From a virus, in the IMG/VR virus record IMGVR_UViG_3300007276_000075, positions 1 through 49,772 of that record: a DNA stretch of 49,772 nt; one strand, 5' to 3'. Position numbers and translations under genes: made by a program. The notes beneath the pieces are model-generated. The model did no database searches and was not told where the DNA came from. It saw nothing but the letters and a program-made list of their open reading frames with translations. This document shows positions 9,027 to 19,614 of the stretch, piece after piece; positions within the stretch are counted from its first letter, which is position 1; each line of letters opens with the position of its first letter.

Positions 9027-9965
9027 ATGGGAATATTAAGGCAAACCGCTTCGACTTACTATGATGCACTAACGTCTGGAGAGGCGTATGGTAGTTATAG
9101 ATATATACCATTAAATGAAATCATAGATTCCTTTGCCGCTACATATGTTGGTGAAGGTAAGCTGTGTGAAGGCGTTGTGCTTAACGATATAAACTTTCAT
9201 GCTATTAGAGCATTACAGGAATTAAGCTACGACACTATAAGATCCACAAAAGATTGGGAAGTTGAAATACCATCTACACTTGTACTAGTGATGCCCTTGG
9301 ATTACGTGAATTACGTAAAATTAGCGTGGAGTGATAGCAATGGCATAGAGAGAGTTTTGTATCCAACCAACAAAACGTCTAACGCTTTTAATGTAACTAA
9401 CCATCAAATGACGTGGGGAGGATTTTACCCTATAAACGGTGATGACGTTTCCCGTGACGCACTTGATAGCGACGGTAACTACAACTCTGATACCTGGAAG
9501 AACTACAGCGCTCAATCTGTGAGTGATATTGGTTCTGTAGACGCGGATAATATAGATGACGAATATGGTAGCCTAGTTGGTGGTAGGTATGGTATAGACC
9601 CCCAACACGCTCAAGCAAACGGCACTTTCTTTATAGATGAAGATCTTGGTAAGTTTCACTTCAGTTCCAATGTGAGTGGAAAAACTCTTGTGCTAAGGTA
9701 TATTAGCGATGGAGTCTCTTCAACAAGTAGCGGTGGTATTGATCTTACTAACAGTCTAGTTCCGAAACTGGCAGAAGAAGCTATATATAAACATATATTA
9801 TATGGAGTGCTACTAGCTAGAAAAGATACAAACCAAGGTCTGTTAGGTCAACTTAAAAAAGAAAGAGCAGCAGAAACTAGAAAAGCTAAATTAAGGTTGT
9901 CTAACATAAAGTTAGAAGAATTGACACAAGTTCTTAGAGGAAATTCTAAGATAATAAAACACTAA
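9027..9965 (+). CDS. Putative tail tubular protein A-like adaptor
   Basis: A 312-residue protein with the segment ALQELSYDTIRSTKDWEVEI followed by MPLDYVNYVKLAWSDSNGI. This pattern recurs in structural proteins of uncultured marine podovirus-type phages. An N-terminal helical part, a beta-rich middle and a C-terminal helical part with a Lys/Arg-rich stretch (KKERAAETRKAKLRL) resemble the make-up of gp11-type tail tubular proteins that dock on the portal. It begins immediately after the upstream stop and ends 3 bases before the nozzle-like gene. The T7 gp11 comparison is by position and general features, not by a sequence match I can demonstrate. Confidence 0.65.
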   Translation: MGILRQTASTYYDALTSGEAYGSYRYIPLNEIIDSFAATYVGEGKLCEGVVLNDINFHAIRALQELSYDTIRSTKDWEVEIPSTLVLVMPLDYVNYVKLAWSDSNGIERVLYPTNKTSNAFNVTNHQMTWGGFYPINGDDVSRDALDSDGNYNSDTWKNYSAQSVSDIGSVDADNIDDEYGSLVGGRYGIDPQHAQANGTFFIDEDLGKFHFSSNVSGKTLVLRYISDGVSSTSSGGIDLTNSLVPKLAEEAIYKHILYGVLLARKDTNQGLLGQLKKERAAETRKAKLRLSNIKLEELTQVLRGNSKIIKH

Positions 9966-9968
9966 AGC

Positions 9969-12900
9969 ATGGCGGAGTTAAGACGCGTTTTTTCTGGAGC
10001 CAAAATGAATAAGGACCTAGACGAAAGACTAGTTCCTACTGGCCAGTATAGAGACGCTTTAAATATTGAGGTAGCCACGTCTGAAAGTGGCGAGGTTGGT
10101 ACCGCGCAAAATATTCTCGGTAACACCAAGCACAACACAATGGTTGCTAGTGCCGGCGTGTATGACGTACAGGTTAAGTCTACTTGCGTTGGGTCCATAG
10201 CTGCTCAAGATAAAGACAAAGTGTACTACCTTGTTTCAAGCGGAGATCAATATGATTCCGATTCATACGTAGACACACGTAAGGACTATATTATGGAGTA
10301 CGATACCGTGTTGGAAAAACACAAGTACGTATTCGTGGATATACACAGTGTTAAAGCTGTAGCTAATGATAACGTAAACTTTTCTACTTCCGTAGAGATA
10401 ACTTTAGGTTCCGGTGACACTAGTAATAAAACTGGTATAAGGACCGGTATGTTGCTAACTGGAACGTTCACAAATACTTCCGGTGGAACTATTACCGCGC
10501 CGTCTGGACAAGCGGTACTCAATAACACCACGTATCAAATTCAGGAAACTGATAACGTAAGGGTAATCGCTCAAAGTTATCCAGGTAATATGAGAACATA
10601 CACGCTAAGCAAGGCTATTGCTTTAGCAGACGGGGAGACTATGTACTTTACGGCACCTCGTGTGTTAAACTTTTCTAAAAACACTATTATAACTGGTATC
10701 AATATATTAGATGATTTTTTATATTGGACAGACAACGTTAACGAACCTAAAAAAATAAATATACCTAGATCTATAGCTGGAACTGGTGGTTTAGTAGATT
10801 TAGTTAATGGTGATGAAAGTAGCACTTTTGAAGGTGACACGCCTTATTTCCACACTAGACTGGTTAAAGACAAGGATGCTTACACGCCACAATCTCAGAG
10901 GTATGAAACAGCTTACAATTCAGCCGGAACTTTAGCCCCTATATACATTAACGAGAGTAACATAACCGTTATAAAAAAAGCTCCAACTCAACCTTTGGAG
11001 CTAGAAATGTTCAGAAGTTCTGCTAGTAGGGTCAACTCTCTTACAGATGTAGAAAACTCAACATACGGTATACAGACAGGCCAGTCTTACGTTACAGCAG
11101 ATGGAACGTTAATAGAGCCAGGAGAATCTATATCAGTTTCATTTGACTTTGAGGTAGATTTTAGAGTAGGTGACATACTGCTTTTTTCACAACAAACCGC
11201 TGTGTATGACCCAGAAAACTCTGAAGAAGACCATATTAGAGCTGAGGTTATTACTTCAAGTGTAACTAATCCTAATAATTTATTTCTTAGCGGGTTTGAA
11301 ATCCGTATACTATCTATACAGCCTAGCGCAAGCGGGTTATCGAACTGGTATGTCAGGCGTGAATTGTCTGACCCATTATTTTCGTTTAAGTTTCCAAGAT
11401 TTTCGTATAGATACAAATATCAAGACGGTGAGTATTCTAGTTTTGCGCCTTGGTCAGAAGTAGCTTTTTTAACAGATGCTTACGAATACAAACCTAAGAA
11501 AGGTCATAATCTCGGTATGATCAATCAACTTAGAGGGTTAAAATTAAAAGGCTATCACCACAGAGGTTATCAATACAACAACTACGATGCCAATATTATG
11601 CCACAAGATGTGGTAGAAATCGATCTTCTATATAAAGATACATCGAGCCCAACTGTTTACACCGTTAAAACAATCAACAAGGAAGATGGAACTCCTGTTT
11701 GGCCTGACTACAGCGGCCCAGGACAAGGTGTAACAGCAGTAGAGAGAGGTGAATTTGAGATAACTACAGACATGATACACGCTGTAGTTGCGTCAAATCA
11801 ACTTATTAGACCTTGGGACAATGTTCCTAGAAAAGCCCTTGCTCAAGAAATTACTTCTAACAGACTAGTATATGGTAACTATTTACAAAACTATACTGTA
11901 GTAAAAGATCCTATACTAAATATAGGTGTTGATACTGAGAAAATTACTGACGTTGGTGAGGGTTACGCTAAGCCATCCGTTAAAAGCATGAGGAAGTATC
12001 AAGTGGGAGTTGTGTTTAGCGACGAGCACGGAAGAGAAACACCTGTTATAACTTCTAAGTCATCTAACGTTACGCTACCTAAATCAGCCTCTTCAACACG
12101 AAATAGATTATCTTGCTCTTTATCTTCAAATAGCAGTATACCGTCTTGGGCTAAGTACTTATCTTATTATGTAAAAGAATCAACAACTGAGTATTATTCT
12201 ATGGCAATGGATAGGTGGTACTTAGCGTCAGATGGTAATATATGGATTTCTTTTCCATCAGCAGATAGAAATAAGGTTGCTGAAGAAGATTATTTAATTT
12301 TAAAGAAAGCTCATGGATCTAGTAATCCAGTTCATGAAAAGCAGAGATATAAAATTTTAGCTATAAGTAACGAAGCTCCAGACTTTATTAAAACTCAAAA
12401 AGAAAGCTTAGGATATTTATTAAACTCATCGCAAGATTCTATAGGTAACAACGTAGAAGGATACCCTATAGAAGACACTAATTTCATTGATATAAACGCT
12501 GCTATATTCAACAACATATTTGGTTCAGAGTTACTGGTAAACACTCCTGATAATATGAGTATTATCATAACTGGTCAAGGCCAGCAAGTTGAATACGACG
12601 TTAGTACTATATCTCTCATGGATGGAAAGTATAGGATTAAGTTAAAGAGCAAGTTTGGAGCTGAGATAAACTTTGCTACAACTAACGGGTTATATTCTGG
12701 AAGAATCAGTGACTTAGCTATTGAGTTGTTCTCCAACGAGGTTACCAATAAGCCTGAGTTCGATGGAAGATTCTTTGTAAAGATGTTCAAAGATGATGCT
12801 TTAAGCAAGCATATAGTGTCCGCAGATGATATAGACTCAATTATTACTAATTCTAGTGGTGTTAGATATATAGGTAACAATGGTTACGACAATGCTGGGT

Positions 12901-15900
12901 TAGGTCAAACCATACCGTCCAACGCAACGTATAGAGATAATGAGGACAGTATTTACACAAGTAGTGGACTGCAGCTTTCAAGACATCCAACTGAATATCT
13001 GTTTCACACGCACACAGTGGAAGAAAACGTCTACGGACAAGGTCAACCTATAAGATTCTGGGGAGGTGGTAGTACAGCCGGTGATACCACTACTAACGCT
13101 TTAGGGTTAAAGACACAGTACATAAACAACAACCCTGTTCACGCTATAAACAAGGATATTAATGGAGCAGAGGAGTTTTGGGATGGCGTACATGGTGATC
13201 ATGATTTTTTTATTGATGCTTGCACTGCTTTCTCTCTAACAGGCGGTAGATATGGTGTTTCCTCTGAAGAATATGACACTCCGGGTCACTGGATTCAAGG
13301 TAATACGTTTCCATTGACTGACAGAAATATAGGCGCTATAGATGTAGATATTAATGATCCAGCGGATGAATTTCCAAGTTCTTTCAACCAAGGTAAAGGC
13401 CATCCTAGTAGAGGTATATGGGGTCCTAACAACACCTACATGGATATCTCTTTTTCTGGTATGTCAGGAGGTATAACAGAATCAGGTGATTGGGATGATC
13501 AAAACGTTCCTCTTAGGTTACAAGATGTTCCTAGCAGCAATGTGAATCAATCTAACGCTAATGAATTTATCAGTAGATTAACAACATCTGGAACTACATT
13601 TAGGTTTAGAAATGATCCTGACGAAGTGGTGTACACAGTGCAGCAAACAAGTCACAATCCAGCTCCGTATACAGATCAAGGGGGAAATGCTAGCACAGCT
13701 ACTCACAGGCCAAGTACTACTAAAAGTACTGGAGACTGGGGTATAAGAAACTACCTTTCAAGTGGTAATAGTGACGGAAGTAAAAAGAAACACCAACATA
13801 TAGAGCAAAACTTAAGGCAGAGATGGACTATAGTTGTTAGCCCTGGTATAGGTAGTGGCCCTAGTGGTTATAACCCTATAAGAGGCACAAAAAGCCCTCA
13901 ATGGGGCGGGCCTGCTTATGGAGATGACAACTACAGAAGAGCTTTACACCACGATTACACAAATAAAGATGTCATAGACATAATAGCACCAAATATCAAT
14001 GATGTAGGTCAAGGTTCTTTTACTGAGAATCCCGCGGTTTGGGAGACTGAGCCTAAAGAAAGCGTAGACTTAGATATATACTATCAAGCTAGTGGACTAA
14101 TACCTGTTAAGCTTAACTCGTCTACAAATGAAGAATATATACCTATTGGCTCTACGTTTGAACTACAATCAACTACCACTTCCGCAACAACTACGCATAC
14201 TATAACAAGTGTTAGTGATCAAACAGTTACCTTTAGCCCAGCGTCAAGTGCCTTAGTGACTCAAGTTACTGATGGAGAATCTGTGGTGTTTGCAAAAAGA
14301 AACAACTACTCTTTCACTGCTGTTGCCAACGGAGCAATGTCAGCAGGTGACTCAACAATGGTTTTACACGGCGGTGCAAGTACTGTTAATGACTCTTACA
14401 AGTTGTTCTCTCAAACTCAGTATTTAGACTGGAGTAATTGCTGGAGTTTTGGAAACGGTGTGGAATCTGATAGAGTTAGAGACGATTTTAACGGCACTCA
14501 GATGGACAACGGGGTTAAAGCGTCAAGTGTTTTAGCTGAACAAGTGCGAGAAGAAAGAAGAAAGCACGGTTTAATATGGTCTGGTATATACAACTCAGCG
14601 TCTGGTATTAACGAAACAAACCAATTTATAGCTGGAGAGAAGATAACAAAAGATCTAAATCCTATATACGGCAGCATACAAGCGCTACTGAATAGAGACA
14701 CTAGGCTCATTATGTTCTGTGAAGACAAGGTGCTTAGAGCAGTTACAAACAAAGACGCTTTATACAATGCTGATGGTAATCCGCAGCTAGTAGCGAGCAA
14801 CACGGTTATAGGAGACGTAACACCTTATCAAGGCAACTACGGTGTATCAACTCACCCTGAATCTATAGCTGTTACACCAAGTAATGTATTTTTCTCAGAT
14901 TCATCACAAGGGCAAGTGCTTAGATTAACAACAGAAGGTATTGTATCAATATCTCAATTAGGTATGAAAGATTACTTTGCTGATCTATCTAAGTCTTATA
15001 TATGGAGATCTCTAGGCACGTATGATCAAAATAAAAAAGAGTATAATTTAACTGTTTCTAAAAAGTATGGCCCTCAGTTAACACCGCATAGTCAAGAAAC
15101 TGTTTCTTATAGCGAGATAGCTAATGGTTGGTCTAGCTTTAAGTCGTTTTTTCCTGAAAACGGGTTGTCTATTAACAATAACTATTACACGTTTGATGGT
15201 GGGCAGCTGTGGAAACATCATGATAATTTAACTAGAAATAACTTCTATGGCGTTCAGTACGCTTCTGATATAACAGTTTTATTTAATGATAAACCCGAGT
15301 CTGTAAAGAGTTTTACTACTATAAATTACGAAGGGTCAGCAGCTAAAGTGACAGCTTTTGAATTAGAAGCGGTTCAGTTTTTCAATAACGACATAACTAG
15401 CGGTAATGGTCTTGCTGGCTCTACAAACGTTGGTGACGGAGAATACTTTAACTTAGACGACGTAGCTGGTTGGTACACGGATAACATACGTACTAATATT
15501 CAATCATGCGAAAGTATTGAGTTTAAGGAAAAAGAAAACAAGTACTTTGGTAAAATAATTGGTACAACAACTGGCGTGGATAGTGGAAACCCAAACTTAG
15601 CTGGTCAACCAAGTGTCACTGAGGTTTCAGTAGCTAAAAACGCCGCGGACTCGTCAGTACAAGGTTTAGGTATAGCAAGTATAAGTCACAGTGATTCAGA
15701 CCAGGGCAACAACATATCTATAATAGTATTAAACAACACATCAACTACCTATAAAAAAGACGGTGGTAGTAGTGGAGATGCTTACGATGCTACAAGCGAC
15801 TCTAGCAACTGGAGAGTAACTTACACAACAACTCAAACACCTTACTGGTTTGGAGAAGCGGCAAAGGCAATTCCAGCCGCTCAAAACGTTGTTTTTTCTT

Positions 15901-17867
15901 TATCACCTATACTAGCTAATGGTTCATATAGCGGTTTCCCACTGTCGGCTGAAAAGTTTATTATTGGAGGCTCTCCAAGTGGTAGTCATGGAGCAGGTTG
16001 GACAGGCGGAAATATGGACACTCCAATAAGTAAAGTTACGTTTACGGATACTGGTATCGCGGGGCAACCTAACAACACTGTTACGGTAACGGTTTTACTT
16101 AACACTGGTTATACACCTAGTGCAAACATTATTGCTTATATAGATATAGATTTAGTAAGTGAAAAGGTTATGCCTAGAAACAATTGTCTAGATGTTGCTT
16201 ATGATTTTCATGCTTCAAGTATTCAAGCTCACCCGATAGTTGGTAGCGGAGTCACGGATGTGGCTGATGTAACTGAAACAGCTTTAATAGTTGGTACCTC
16301 TTCTTTACAGACTTTAAATAGACACAAGACAGTTTTAGCTGAAACAGGTGTACCTATGAAGATAGCTAAGTACACATTTACAAGAGCTGGTGCATATTAT
16401 TACGCAGGACAAAGTGATTTTCCTTCGGTTAAGTTTGAACAACTAGGTGTGTATGAGCCTTATTATAGCTATTATATACATCCAACTTACACGAGTGGCC
16501 TGTTAACAAGCTTTGATGTTAACATATACTACACGCCACCGTCTGACCCTAGCCTACTGCAAGACCCTGAAGATTTTTGTTCATTAGGTCATAAGGCGTA
16601 TATATCATATACACCTTTAGTGGCTGATATAGAAGGGTTTGGTATCACTGGGGTTGATTATAATAAGTCTGTTGCGATATTATCAGGAGAACAAGCTATA
16701 ACAGTGCTAGGTTTAGCTAACAAAAAGTACACTTTATCTGTGCAAAAGAAAACAAGCACAACAAGTTCAATTACAACCGAAACTCTTGGGCACTATAACT
16801 TTACCACTAATGAGTTTCAAACAGCCATCACTACAGATCCTGGTACTATAGGAGCTAACGGTAGGAATACACACCATGTAATACTACCTGAATTAAGTGC
16901 TACAACTAGGTATGACATTACTATAAACAACATTGTTGATGGTGTCATTGCTACAGTGGCGGATTCAGTTCCAACTTTTCCTGGAGAAGCATCTATAATC
17001 GCGTATGGCACTGAGACTTTAACGGTAACACCTTCTAGTACTTCTTCTACTAACTTTGGAACAATTCCAACGTTAGATATTATTCGTCCAATTGTGCCAC
17101 CTGGTAAAAAACCTTTATACAAGCAACCTAAATTTGTGAAAATATATGTTAATGGGAACACCGGGTCTGCGGAAGATATAAATAAGGGTTTATCTACAAG
17201 ATTAGTTTTAGACAAAGCCGATAGCAGGATAAAACCAGGTATGTTTGTTACTATGAACTTTAAAGGCAATCGTATACCAGATAAAACCAAGGTAGTATCG
17301 GTTAAACGAAACATCATAACGCTTAGTACCGCTTGCTCTATACTTTCAAGCGATTCTTTAGTAATATTCAAGTCTGACTCCTCAATAGTACCGTTTTCGT
17401 TGTCTATACCTGCAGGTTCTGGTAAAACTATTTACTTGAAAGATCCTACCACTGTAGACTTTACTTCCGTTGTAACAGGGTTAACAAGTGTTAGCACACA
17501 AGTTTCACCAGATTCCGCTGGTACAACTATGAAAATTGAAAGTAGCAGGGGTATAGTACCGGGTATGTTAATAACAGGGTCAGGTGTTACGGCTGACGCG
17601 CGAGTGGTCAGCGTGTTTGCCGGTGGAACCGCTATACAAGTAAACGTAGCTCAACCTAACATTTTATCCGGGTCAACGTTAACTTTTACACATCCTAGAG
17701 CAGCAAGTGGCGATGACGGCGACAACTCTGATGGTGTTAAAGTAGAGCATTTGCAAGCTTCTATGGATGATGGTAAACTAAAGGTTGAGGGATATCTTAA
17801 AGTTAACAGTATAAGCACTACCGCTCAACTTACTATCAATATAGACGATCTAGTAACAGTAAATTAA
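9969..17867 (+). CDS. Giant tail nozzle-like protein (tail tubular protein B-like)
   Basis: At 2632 residues this is about three times the size of T7 gp12. The N-terminus (SGAKMNKDLDERLVPTGQYR, then ALNIEV, QNILGN) is the hallmark of nozzle-type tail proteins in marine podoviruses. Central conserved-looking segments are CWSFGNGVESDRVRDDF near residue 1490 and GWSSFKSFFPENGLSINN near 1720, compatible with a propeller-type beta fold. Residues about 1000-1400 are rich in Gly, Asn, Ser and aromatics and may be surface-exposed insertions. A small module of the form G-I-x-P-G-M followed by beta strands occurs near residues 156, 2420 and 2528. The C-terminal third has Ig-like Thr/Ser/Val-rich sequence. 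It probably forms the distal tail tube and anchors fibres. No enzyme motif was seen. Confidence 0.8.
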   Translation: MAELRRVFSGAKMNKDLDERLVPTGQYRDALNIEVATSESGEVGTAQNILGNTKHNTMVASAGVYDVQVKSTCVGSIAAQDKDKVYYLVSSGDQYDSDSYVDTRKDYIMEYDTVLEKHKYVFVDIHSVKAVANDNVNFSTSVEITLGSGDTSNKTGIRTGMLLTGTFTNTSGGTITAPSGQAVLNNTTYQIQETDNVRVIAQSYPGNMRTYTLSKAIALADGETMYFTAPRVLNFSKNTIITGINILDDFLYWTDNVNEPKKINIPRSIAGTGGLVDLVNGDESSTFEGDTPYFHTRLVKDKDAYTPQSQRYETAYNSAGTLAPIYINESNITVIKKAPTQPLELEMFRSSASRVNSLTDVENSTYGIQTGQSYVTADGTLIEPGESISVSFDFEVDFRVGDILLFSQQTAVYDPENSEEDHIRAEVITSSVTNPNNLFLSGFEIRILSIQPSASGLSNWYVRRELSDPLFSFKFPRFSYRYKYQDGEYSSFAPWSEVAFLTDAYEYKPKKGHNLGMINQLRGLKLKGYHHRGYQYNNYDANIMPQDVVEIDLLYKDTSSPTVYTVKTINKEDGTPVWPDYSGPGQGVTAVERGEFEITTDMIHAVVASNQLIRPWDNVPRKALAQEITSNRLVYGNYLQNYTVVKDPILNIGVDTEKITDVGEGYAKPSVKSMRKYQVGVVFSDEHGRETPVITSKSSNVTLPKSASSTRNRLSCSLSSNSSIPSWAKYLSYYVKESTTEYYSMAMDRWYLASDGNIWISFPSADRNKVAEEDYLILKKAHGSSNPVHEKQRYKILAISNEAPDFIKTQKESLGYLLNSSQDSIGNNVEGYPIEDTNFIDINAAIFNNIFGSELLVNTPDNMSIIITGQGQQVEYDVSTISLMDGKYRIKLKSKFGAEINFATTNGLYSGRISDLAIELFSNEVTNKPEFDGRFFVKMFKDDALSKHIVSADDIDSIITNSSGVRYIGNNGYDNAGLGQTIPSNATYRDNEDSIYTSSGLQLSRHPTEYLFHTHTVEENVYGQGQPIRFWGGGSTAGDTTTNALGLKTQYINNNPVHAINKDINGAEEFWDGVHGDHDFFIDACTAFSLTGGRYGVSSEEYDTPGHWIQGNTFPLTDRNIGAIDVDINDPADEFPSSFNQGKGHPSRGIWGPNNTYMDISFSGMSGGITESGDWDDQNVPLRLQDVPSSNVNQSNANEFISRLTTSGTTFRFRNDPDEVVYTVQQTSHNPAPYTDQGGNASTATHRPSTTKSTGDWGIRNYLSSGNSDGSKKKHQHIEQNLRQRWTIVVSPGIGSGPSGYNPIRGTKSPQWGGPAYGDDNYRRALHHDYTNKDVIDIIAPNINDVGQGSFTENPAVWETEPKESVDLDIYYQASGLIPVKLNSSTNEEYIPIGSTFELQSTTTSATTTHTITSVSDQTVTFSPASSALVTQVTDGESVVFAKRNNYSFTAVANGAMSAGDSTMVLHGGASTVNDSYKLFSQTQYLDWSNCWSFGNGVESDRVRDDFNGTQMDNGVKASSVLAEQVREERRKHGLIWSGIYNSASGINETNQFIAGEKITKDLNPIYGSIQALLNRDTRLIMFCEDKVLRAVTNKDALYNADGNPQLVASNTVIGDVTPYQGNYGVSTHPESIAVTPSNVFFSDSSQGQVLRLTTEGIVSISQLGMKDYFADLSKSYIWRSLGTYDQNKKEYNLTVSKKYGPQLTPHSQETVSYSEIANGWSSFKSFFPENGLSINNNYYTFDGGQLWKHHDNLTRNNFYGVQYASDITVLFNDKPESVKSFTTINYEGSAAKVTAFELEAVQFFNNDITSGNGLAGSTNVGDGEYFNLDDVAGWYTDNIRTNIQSCESIEFKEKENKYFGKIIGTTTGVDSGNPNLAGQPSVTEVSVAKNAADSSVQGLGIASISHSDSDQGNNISIIVLNNTSTTYKKDGGSSGDAYDATSDSSNWRVTYTTTQTPYWFGEAAKAIPAAQNVVFSLSPILANGSYSGFPLSAEKFIIGGSPSGSHGAGWTGGNMDTPISKVTFTDTGIAGQPNNTVTVTVLLNTGYTPSANIIAYIDIDLVSEKVMPRNNCLDVAYDFHASSIQAHPIVGSGVTDVADVTETALIVGTSSLQTLNRHKTVLAETGVPMKIAKYTFTRAGAYYYAGQSDFPSVKFEQLGVYEPYYSYYIHPTYTSGLLTSFDVNIYYTPPSDPSLLQDPEDFCSLGHKAYISYTPLVADIEGFGITGVDYNKSVAILSGEQAITVLGLANKKYTLSVQKKTSTTSSITTETLGHYNFTTNEFQTAITTDPGTIGANGRNTHHVILPELSATTRYDITINNIVDGVIATVADSVPTFPGEASIIAYGTETLTVTPSSTSSTNFGTIPTLDIIRPIVPPGKKPLYKQPKFVKIYVNGNTGSAEDINKGLSTRLVLDKADSRIKPGMFVTMNFKGNRIPDKTKVVSVKRNIITLSTACSILSSDSLVIFKSDSSIVPFSLSIPAGSGKTIYLKDPTTVDFTSVVTGLTSVSTQVSPDSAGTTMKIESSRGIVPGMLITGSGVTADARVVSVFAGGTAIQVNVAQPNILSGSTLTFTHPRAASGDDGDNSDGVKVEHLQASMDDGKLKVEGYLKVNSISTTAQLTINIDDLVTVN

Positions 17868-17873
17868 TATATT

Positions 17874-18254
17874 ATGCCATACGCAACATTAACATTTGAA
17901 GCTCCGTTAAACGTATCTTGTCAAGTAGGAGACACCGCTTATTACGTATCTACTAGTAGCGGAACAGTTGCTGACGGAGGTTTTACAAATCAAAGCGGTA
18001 ATATAATAGAGATTGGATCTATAAGACAGATAAACAACGCGTCTTCATCAACGCCAACCATATTGGTAGATACAATACTAGGTTACGCTGAGCTCAACGG
18101 CCAGAATGATAAGTTTATATTATTTAACAAAAATAACAAGGCTAACATGAGTTCTCCTGTAGGATATTTTGCGTCTGTAAAAATGGCTAACAACTCTACT
18201 GGAGCTGCGGAACTGTTTAGCGTAAGCATGGATTCGTTTGAAAGCAGTAAATAA
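17874..18254 (+). CDS. Small structural protein of unknown role
   Basis: A 126-residue beta-rich protein (PYATLTFEAPLNVSCQVGDT near the N-terminus; FILFNKNNKANMSSPVGYFA in the C-terminal half; end DSFESSK). I recognise the C-terminal part as recurring next to nozzle-like genes in marine phage contigs, but its function is not known to me. It starts 6 bases after the nozzle-like gene with an A/T-only leader (AATTAATATATT). The 46 bases after it hold no clear signal. A minor tail component is the most economical reading. Confidence 0.7.
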   Translation: MPYATLTFEAPLNVSCQVGDTAYYVSTSSGTVADGGFTNQSGNIIEIGSIRQINNASSSTPTILVDTILGYAELNGQNDKFILFNKNNKANMSSPVGYFASVKMANNSTGAAELFSVSMDSFESSK

Positions 18255-18300
18255 ACGCCATAAAGTGTAACTATATATCAGTACAATACAATTAAATTTA

Positions 18301-18798
18301 ATGGCTGATAATAGTTTACAGGAAAAATCAAAAGCCGATTTAGCTAAAAGTTTTAGAACAGCTATAACTTTAGTAGAACAAAACTTTAGAGAAATTGCCG
18401 ACGGTGAAAATGTTATAGTTGGAACTAAAGAAAACCCAATTGTGCCTAATGGTGATCTGTGTTCTACTGAATCAACATTTGTTAACGGTGTGTATATAAG
18501 AACTATGACCGTTAAAAAAGGATGTGTCATTATAGGTGCTATACACAAGCATGAGCATGTAAACTTTCTTATGTCTGGCCACTTAGTGGTTGCTAGCGAA
18601 GACGGCGTGTCAGAACACGAGGCTCCTTGTACTATAATTGCTGGACCAGGTATAAAAAGAATAGCATACGCCCGTGAAGATTCCGTGTGGTGCAACGTGC
18701 ATGGAAATCCATCAAACACTAGGGATTTAAAAGAATTAGAGAAAGAAACTATATTAGCAAGTTATGAAGAATATGAAGAGTACACTAAAAATAAATAA
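18301..18798 (+). CDS. Cupin-fold protein
   Basis: A 165-residue protein with a single conserved beta-barrel (cupin) domain at about residues 60-135. Motif 1 contains the metal-binding cluster IGAIHKHEHVNFLMSGHL (H82, H84, H86). Motif 2 contains PGIKRIAYAREDSVWCNVH (H134). The N-terminal 45 residues are helical and may form an oligomerisation or docking segment; the C-terminus is acidic (ASYEEYEEYTK). Cupins bind metals and either catalyse small-molecule reactions or act as structural barrels. Its location between tail and internal virion genes suggests a virion role or a late metabolic function; I cannot decide which. The fold call is good, the role is open. Confidence 0.75.
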   Translation: MADNSLQEKSKADLAKSFRTAITLVEQNFREIADGENVIVGTKENPIVPNGDLCSTESTFVNGVYIRTMTVKKGCVIIGAIHKHEHVNFLMSGHLVVASEDGVSEHEAPCTIIAGPGIKRIAYAREDSVWCNVHGNPSNTRDLKELEKETILASYEEYEEYTKNK

Positions 18799-18804
18799 GT
18801 TGTA

Positions 18805-19614
18805 ATGGGTTGGGTAATGGCTGTAGGCGCTGGAATTAGCGCTGTAAGTGCTGGTGTTAAAGCCGTACAAGCAAACAACAGAGCTAAAGAAGCTGCTGAA
18901 GATGCTAGGGAAGCAAAGCTAGAGCTTGATAAGCAGAAAGACGCGTTTAAAGCATTAGATACTAGTAATCCATATTTAAACATGGAGAATACTATGGAAG
19001 ATCTAACTGTTAATACTCAAGCAGCTGAGTTCCAAAAACAACAAAGCATGCAAGGTCAAGCTAACGCTATGCAGAGCCTAAGGGGTTCTGCTGGTAGTTC
19101 TGGTATTGCCGCTTTAGCACAAACATTAGCTAGTCAAGGGTCTTTAGATGCTCAAAAAGCTTCAGCTGATATAGCCAAGCAAGAACAAGCAAATCAAGCC
19201 GCTGAAAGAGGTGAAGCAGGTAGACTACAAGGTTTAGAGCGTGAGGGTGAGCTTATAAGCAGACAAGCTGAACACGGCAAAATATCTGGGTTAATGGGTA
19301 TGGCCGCAGATGATCTTAATACTCAAAGACAAGCTGAGCAGTTAGCTATACAGCAAAGACAAAACGCCACTTCGGAAATGGTGGCCTCTGGCGCACAAGC
19401 CGCAATGGGTGTCGCTGGAGGAAGAGGTGCTGCTGATGCTGATTTTAATCTTAAGAACGCTGAGGCTATAAAAGCTGGAACAGAAACCGCACGTAATCGT
19501 AATTTCACAATGGATGCGCAGCAATACTCCGCCACAAGCGCTATGTTAGGTGGTGTGGGTAGTTATGAAGCTGAAATGGCAGCTCTTATGCAAAAATACG
19601 GAATAAAAGAATAA
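18805..19614 (+). CDS. Putative internal virion protein (gp14-like)
   Basis: The first 25 residues (GWVMAVGAGISAVSAGVKAV) form a small-residue, Gly/Ala-rich hydrophobic segment suited to membrane insertion. They are followed by about 220 residues of Ala/Gln/Glu-rich predicted coiled coil. This matches the T7 gp14 type of ejection protein, which leaves the capsid first and forms a channel in the outer membrane. At 269 residues it is somewhat longer than gp14. It is the first of three genes (18805, 19614, 20972) joined by TAATG stop-start overlaps, in the same order as gp14-gp15-gp16. Direct sequence similarity to T7 was not assessed. Confidence 0.65.
   Translation: MGWVMAVGAGISAVSAGVKAVQANNRAKEAAEDAREAKLELDKQKDAFKALDTSNPYLNMENTMEDLTVNTQAAEFQKQQSMQGQANAMQSLRGSAGSSGIAALAQTLASQGSLDAQKASADIAKQEQANQAAERGEAGRLQGLEREGELISRQAEHGKISGLMGMAADDLNTQRQAEQLAIQQRQNATSEMVASGAQAAMGVAGGRGAADADFNLKNAEAIKAGTETARNRNFTMDAQQYSATSAMLGGVGSYEAEMAALMQKYGIKE

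Noticed and set aside
16817-18719. Antisense frames of 184 and 199 residues over the nozzle-like, small structural and cupin genes
   Set aside because: The plus-strand frames show convincing protein features and continuous coupling; the antisense products have no recognisable domain.
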